A DNA stretch of 64,000 nt from Ipomoea triloba (taxonomy: Eukaryota > Streptophyta > Magnoliopsida > Solanales > Convolvulaceae). Shown piece by piece: positions 60,825-64,000 of the stretch (position 1 is its first letter; every line of letters starts with the position of its first letter). A program made the position numbers and the translations under genes. Location of the stretch: contig NC_044919.1 of assembly GCF_003576645.1 (NCBI RefSeq), positions 12,293,994-12,357,993 on the forward strand, given 5' to 3'. The notes beneath the pieces were generated by a model. The model was not told where the DNA came from and did not search any database. It saw only the letters and a list, made by a program, of their open reading frames with translations.

Positions 60825-63052
60825 GAGGATTTAAATGATCGTTCGGTACGTAGGATCCATTCGGTTATGCCTCGTAGATGAAGTCATAGATCAAGACCTT
60901 TGCAACTCTAAAAAATTTGGGATAAATCTTAAGAGTCAGTTCATGAAAAAATCTCTAACGAACAAATTGTATCTATAGTAGAGGTTTTACAAGCTTAAGA
61001 TGCCTTCAGTTAGATAATCTCATATCTGGCCAAGCTTGATGTTAAGATTGAAGATAAAGACAAGGCAATGACCTTGCAATGTTCATTGTCTCTTTCCTTT
61101 GAACATGTGGTGCTTACATACTAAAAAAGTCACGATTAAATTCAATGAGATCTTTGCAGGCTGGCTCAAAATCAACATAGGCAAAATGTTGGGGGAAGGC
61201 TCTGTTAAGAATTTATTGGTGCAACAAGATATTTTGAAAACCTTCAAAGGCGGAAATGTGATACTTCGTAATTTCAAAATAAAAACCTATTCTCTCTACA
61301 AAGATTTTTTTAAAATAAAATTATTATATTTTCAACTCTTTAGAAATGATCCCTTGATATAAAATTCAAAACAAATATTTTAAATAAAAATATTTATATG
61401 TAGACTTGTGATTTTATAAACCCTATAATTCCTATTCAAAACTTTTAGTCAAAAGTCTGTCTGAAATAAACCTGAGATCTTGTGTCATTTATTTTAAGCT
61501 TGGAGTTTAATCCAAGACAAACCTACTATATTTTCATAATAATTAAATTATATTTTAGCCTAAACTTGATCCCACTTTTATCTAAAATGAAGATTCAAAA
61601 CTTAGAACCAAAATCCCCATTTTGTCCTCAGCCTAGCTGCTCACTTGAGCCTCCTAGGGTTTCGTGCACCCTATAAATACTATAGTAACTTGTTCTACTT
61701 AGAACCCCATTAGGGGATGCGCACACTTAATGAGATATTGTTGCGATGATGATCCTACCCCACTAGATGAGATATTGGATACCTCATATGGATATCTATA
61801 TGTTATACTTGATCAACCATATGATTATTATATACTTATATCAATGATAGAATAAGTATTTTGAAAGGATTCTCTCTTATCTACTTATGAGGTGGTTTAT
61901 GATTTATATATATGGTGTTGTGTTATGATGATTGCATGTGTAACTAAACATTTTCAAAATATACTATTTAATCGTTTTAAACTACAAAACCCGTATTTTC
62001 TAAATCTATAAAAATGTACTTATTTGTTTAAATATTCTTATGGTATATGTTTCATATTCTTAAAGTGTACCTTTTTTGGACTATTAAAATGTTTCCTTCA
62101 ATCGTGTCTAGTGTTTTAAACTTTTGGGTGAGTGTGTGAGCACTCAAATGTTTAAGTGTGAAATCTATGATTTTGTATATAAAACCCCTTATTTGTAAAG
62201 TATAAAAATGTAATTATTTTACGAGGTAGAGTGGTTCTTAATTAGCATTTTTGTGCTAATCATTTGTTCTCTATGTTTTTAACTTAACCCTCTTTTCAGG
62301 TCAAGAGTGGTGTGTGTCTCGAGAGCACGAATTAGTGCTTGTATCTCCGGTTATGATCTCCTTGTTAGATTTGGTTCTTTTGGTTTAGATGTTCACCTTG
62401 TTGACACTTAGATTTTATCCTAGTTGGAGGGAATCTTAAGAGTATTTAGATGACTCTCCTTGTGAGTTTTGTTAGATTTTGGGGGATGTTATATTAGCAT
62501 CCTATAAATACCGCATTAAATGCTTTGAAGATGGACTTTTTGCATTTTCCACACCTCTATATTTAGCTTGGGATTCTCTAACTCAGAATCAATGTTTCCC
62601 GAGCTCTAGAACTTTGAGCAATCATTGAGAGACCTCGGGGTCTTATACAAAAGCTCTAATCTACTATTCTACTACTTATACATATTTGTGGAAAACCGTA
62701 TTTATCACATCAGTTGCTATTATTATGTAACCATTATATTTTGTAGTATAAAAGTCAAACCCCTGTGAGAATATGGGGACACGCTCTAAAACTTGTACTC
62801 AGACTCTGATGCAATACAACTTTGTTTACTTTTAAACATACCTAGTAACATTATTACGATCACCAAGCTAGCACACAACAAAGAATCTATGTTTATTAGA
62901 AAATGTTTGAGCGATGACCAACGTTGATTCGCTATTAATAATTGAATTATCAAGTTGTTATTGAGTACAAATGTGTCATTTAAAGCATATATACTACCTA
63001 TAATCTCATAAAGCAGTTATATATATGTAACTCAGTTCGTTCTAACATAATC
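60825..63052. other. Spacer between gag remnant and pseudokinase
   Basis: AT-rich. 61640-61690 (CACCCTATAAATACTATAG) looks like a promoter of another LTR fragment. 62480-62530 has GGATGTTATATTAGCATCC. No gene recognised. Confidence 0.4.
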
Positions 63053-63964
63053 TTAAGTGCAACATTCTTCCATTGAAATTGCAGAAGCATTGTGAATCAG
63101 CCATGGGTGTGCAATGGACGAGAGTGATTCATTGACTTGAAGCATTGTTGGCCTTTGATTAGGCATGAACTTCACACAACTCTTCCCTATTTCAAGGAAT
63201 TGTGAGATGGAATCATCATATCCTGCGTGTGTTAGCACTTCATCTATCTGGAGTGGACTAGTAGTTGTGTTGCTACCAAAAATGATATCAGTAGAGCAGC
63301 CCAATTCATAAGCTTCCTTTCTGGTTATAAGCTGAAGAAGCACAATTCCAAAGCAGTACACATCTTTAGTGTAAGGGCTGAAATTGTCTCCATATTCAAC
63401 AGGATTAATCCAGCTAGAAGCGGTGTCGTTTGGATTCGTGACTGTTGCTTCCCAGAATTTCGATATTCTTGGCTCAAAGCTATGATCCAACAGAATGCAT
63501 TTTGAGCAGAGGCCATTATGCACCACGTTTAAGTGACAAGTGTAGTGAAGCCACGACAGAGCTTTAGCTACACCAACTGCAATCTTCATCCTTAGAGGCC
63601 AAGACAAGGCTTTTGCCCTGTCTTCTGTGGAGTGTAGCCAGTCATGTAGGCTGCCATTGGGCATGTACTTGTAGACTAGAAGTTTTTCTTTTCCTTGGGA
63701 GCAAAAACCTATAAGGGGGACCAGATTTTGGTGGCGTAGTCTGCCCAAAGTCATGATCTCTGAGGCAAACTCCTCATCTAAATTCTCTGTCTCGTGGAGC
63801 CTTTTTATGGCAAGAAGCCATCCGTTTGGGGGTGTTGCTTTGTACACTTTGCCTAGAGTTCCACACCCAATAATATTGTCCTGGCTAAAATCGGATGTTG
63901 CATTTGCCATCTCCATAAAACTCATTCTGCTCACAAATTTCTCTAGCTTCGCAATCTGCTTCAT
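63053..63964 (-). CDS. LRR receptor-like pseudokinase, kinase-domain exon (partial, BIR / At5g48380-like)
   Basis: 303 codons of a protein-kinase fold most like the BIR-type 'probably inactive' LRR receptor kinases. Seen: Gly-rich loop IIGCGTLGKVYKA (residues 31-43), the ATP-anchoring Lys54 in AIKRL, LRHQNLVPLIGFC, and YMPNGSLHDWL. The catalytic HRD is HNG (149-151) and the DFG is KFW (169-171), so phosphotransfer is not expected. The C-lobe keeps DVYCFGIVLLQLITRK and RPTMLQV. An in-frame TAA sits two codons before the first ATG, and a CAG at 63956-63958 could be a splice acceptor. I therefore read this as a 3' exon whose LRR and membrane-spanning parts lie beyond 64000; a truncated fragment is the alternative. 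Such proteins usually act as co-receptor regulators at the plasma membrane. Not part of the glucanase array. Confidence 0.75.
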   Translation of the reverse strand: MKQIAKLEKFVSRMSFMEMANATSDFSQDNIIGCGTLGKVYKATPPNGWLLAIKRLHETENLDEEFASEIMTLGRLRHQNLVPLIGFCSQGKEKLLVYKYMPNGSLHDWLHSTEDRAKALSWPLRMKIAVGVAKALSWLHYTCHLNVVHNGLCSKCILLDHSFEPRISKFWEATVTNPNDTASSWINPVEYGDNFSPYTKDVYCFGIVLLQLITRKEAYELGCSTDIIFGSNTTTSPLQIDEVLTHAGYDDSISQFLEIGKSCVKFMPNQRPTMLQVNESLSSIAHPWLIHNASAISMEECCT

Positions 63965-64000
63965 AAATTAAATACAACCAATCATTGTTGCATCCCTACG

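Overview
The window looks like nuclear DNA of a flowering plant, most likely a eudicot. It is AT-rich and full of plant transposable elements: Helitrons, hAT and Mutator-like TIR elements, Ty1-copia and Ty3-gypsy LTR debris, an L1-type LINE with an RNase H tail, and MITEs in TA microsatellites. It carries GC-richer exons of plant-type split genes. I cannot name the species from sequence alone.

The gene content is a tandem cluster of GH17 endo-beta-1,3-glucanases (PR-2 type). Five copies read as intact: A (8300-10718, minus), B (20089-22398, minus), C (42467-44540, plus), D (46202-48111, plus) and F (55031-56852, plus). A sixth copy, E, survives only as a 3' stub (48612-48794). Every intact copy has a 79-82 bp first exon encoding the signal peptide, one phase-1 intron of 814-1381 bp at the same site, and a 926-956 bp second exon holding the whole catalytic domain with both glutamates. 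None has a CBM43 domain or a C-terminal extension, so the products should be secreted. A and B form one subgroup on the minus strand; C, D, E and F form the other on the plus strand. About 20 kb of transposon-rich DNA separates the subgroups.

Layout. 1-5.2 kb: old Ty3-like debris split by a 2.2 kb solo LTR with a perfect 5 bp target duplication. 5.2-28 kb: a tandem segmental duplication holding genes A and B plus a truncated third unit. Because the units are paralogous, several insertions have an empty site elsewhere in the window: two Helitrons, one hAT MITE and one LTR-like element. 28-36 kb: a 4.8 kb dead hAT transposon with perfect 8 bp target duplications, microsatellites, MITEs and nested foldback elements. 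36-42 kb: mostly unrecognised AT-rich DNA with LTR fragments. 42-57 kb: genes C, D, E and F, with a copia remnant and a 5'-truncated LINE. 57-63 kb: repeats and an LTR/PBS/gag remnant. 63.05-63.96 kb: the 3' exon of a BIR-type LRR receptor pseudokinase on the minus strand, running out of the window.

The five glucanases probably act as one dosage or diversity family hydrolysing beta-1,3-glucan (callose, oomycete or fungal walls). C, D and F share a W-box/TATA promoter module that fits defence induction. Gene D looks like a mosaic of an F-like 5' part and a C-like 3' part. I found no convincing new multi-gene system. The strongest observations concern array evolution (gene conversion, a Helitron abutting a stop codon, precise empty/filled transposon sites) and one likely assembly artefact at the single N.
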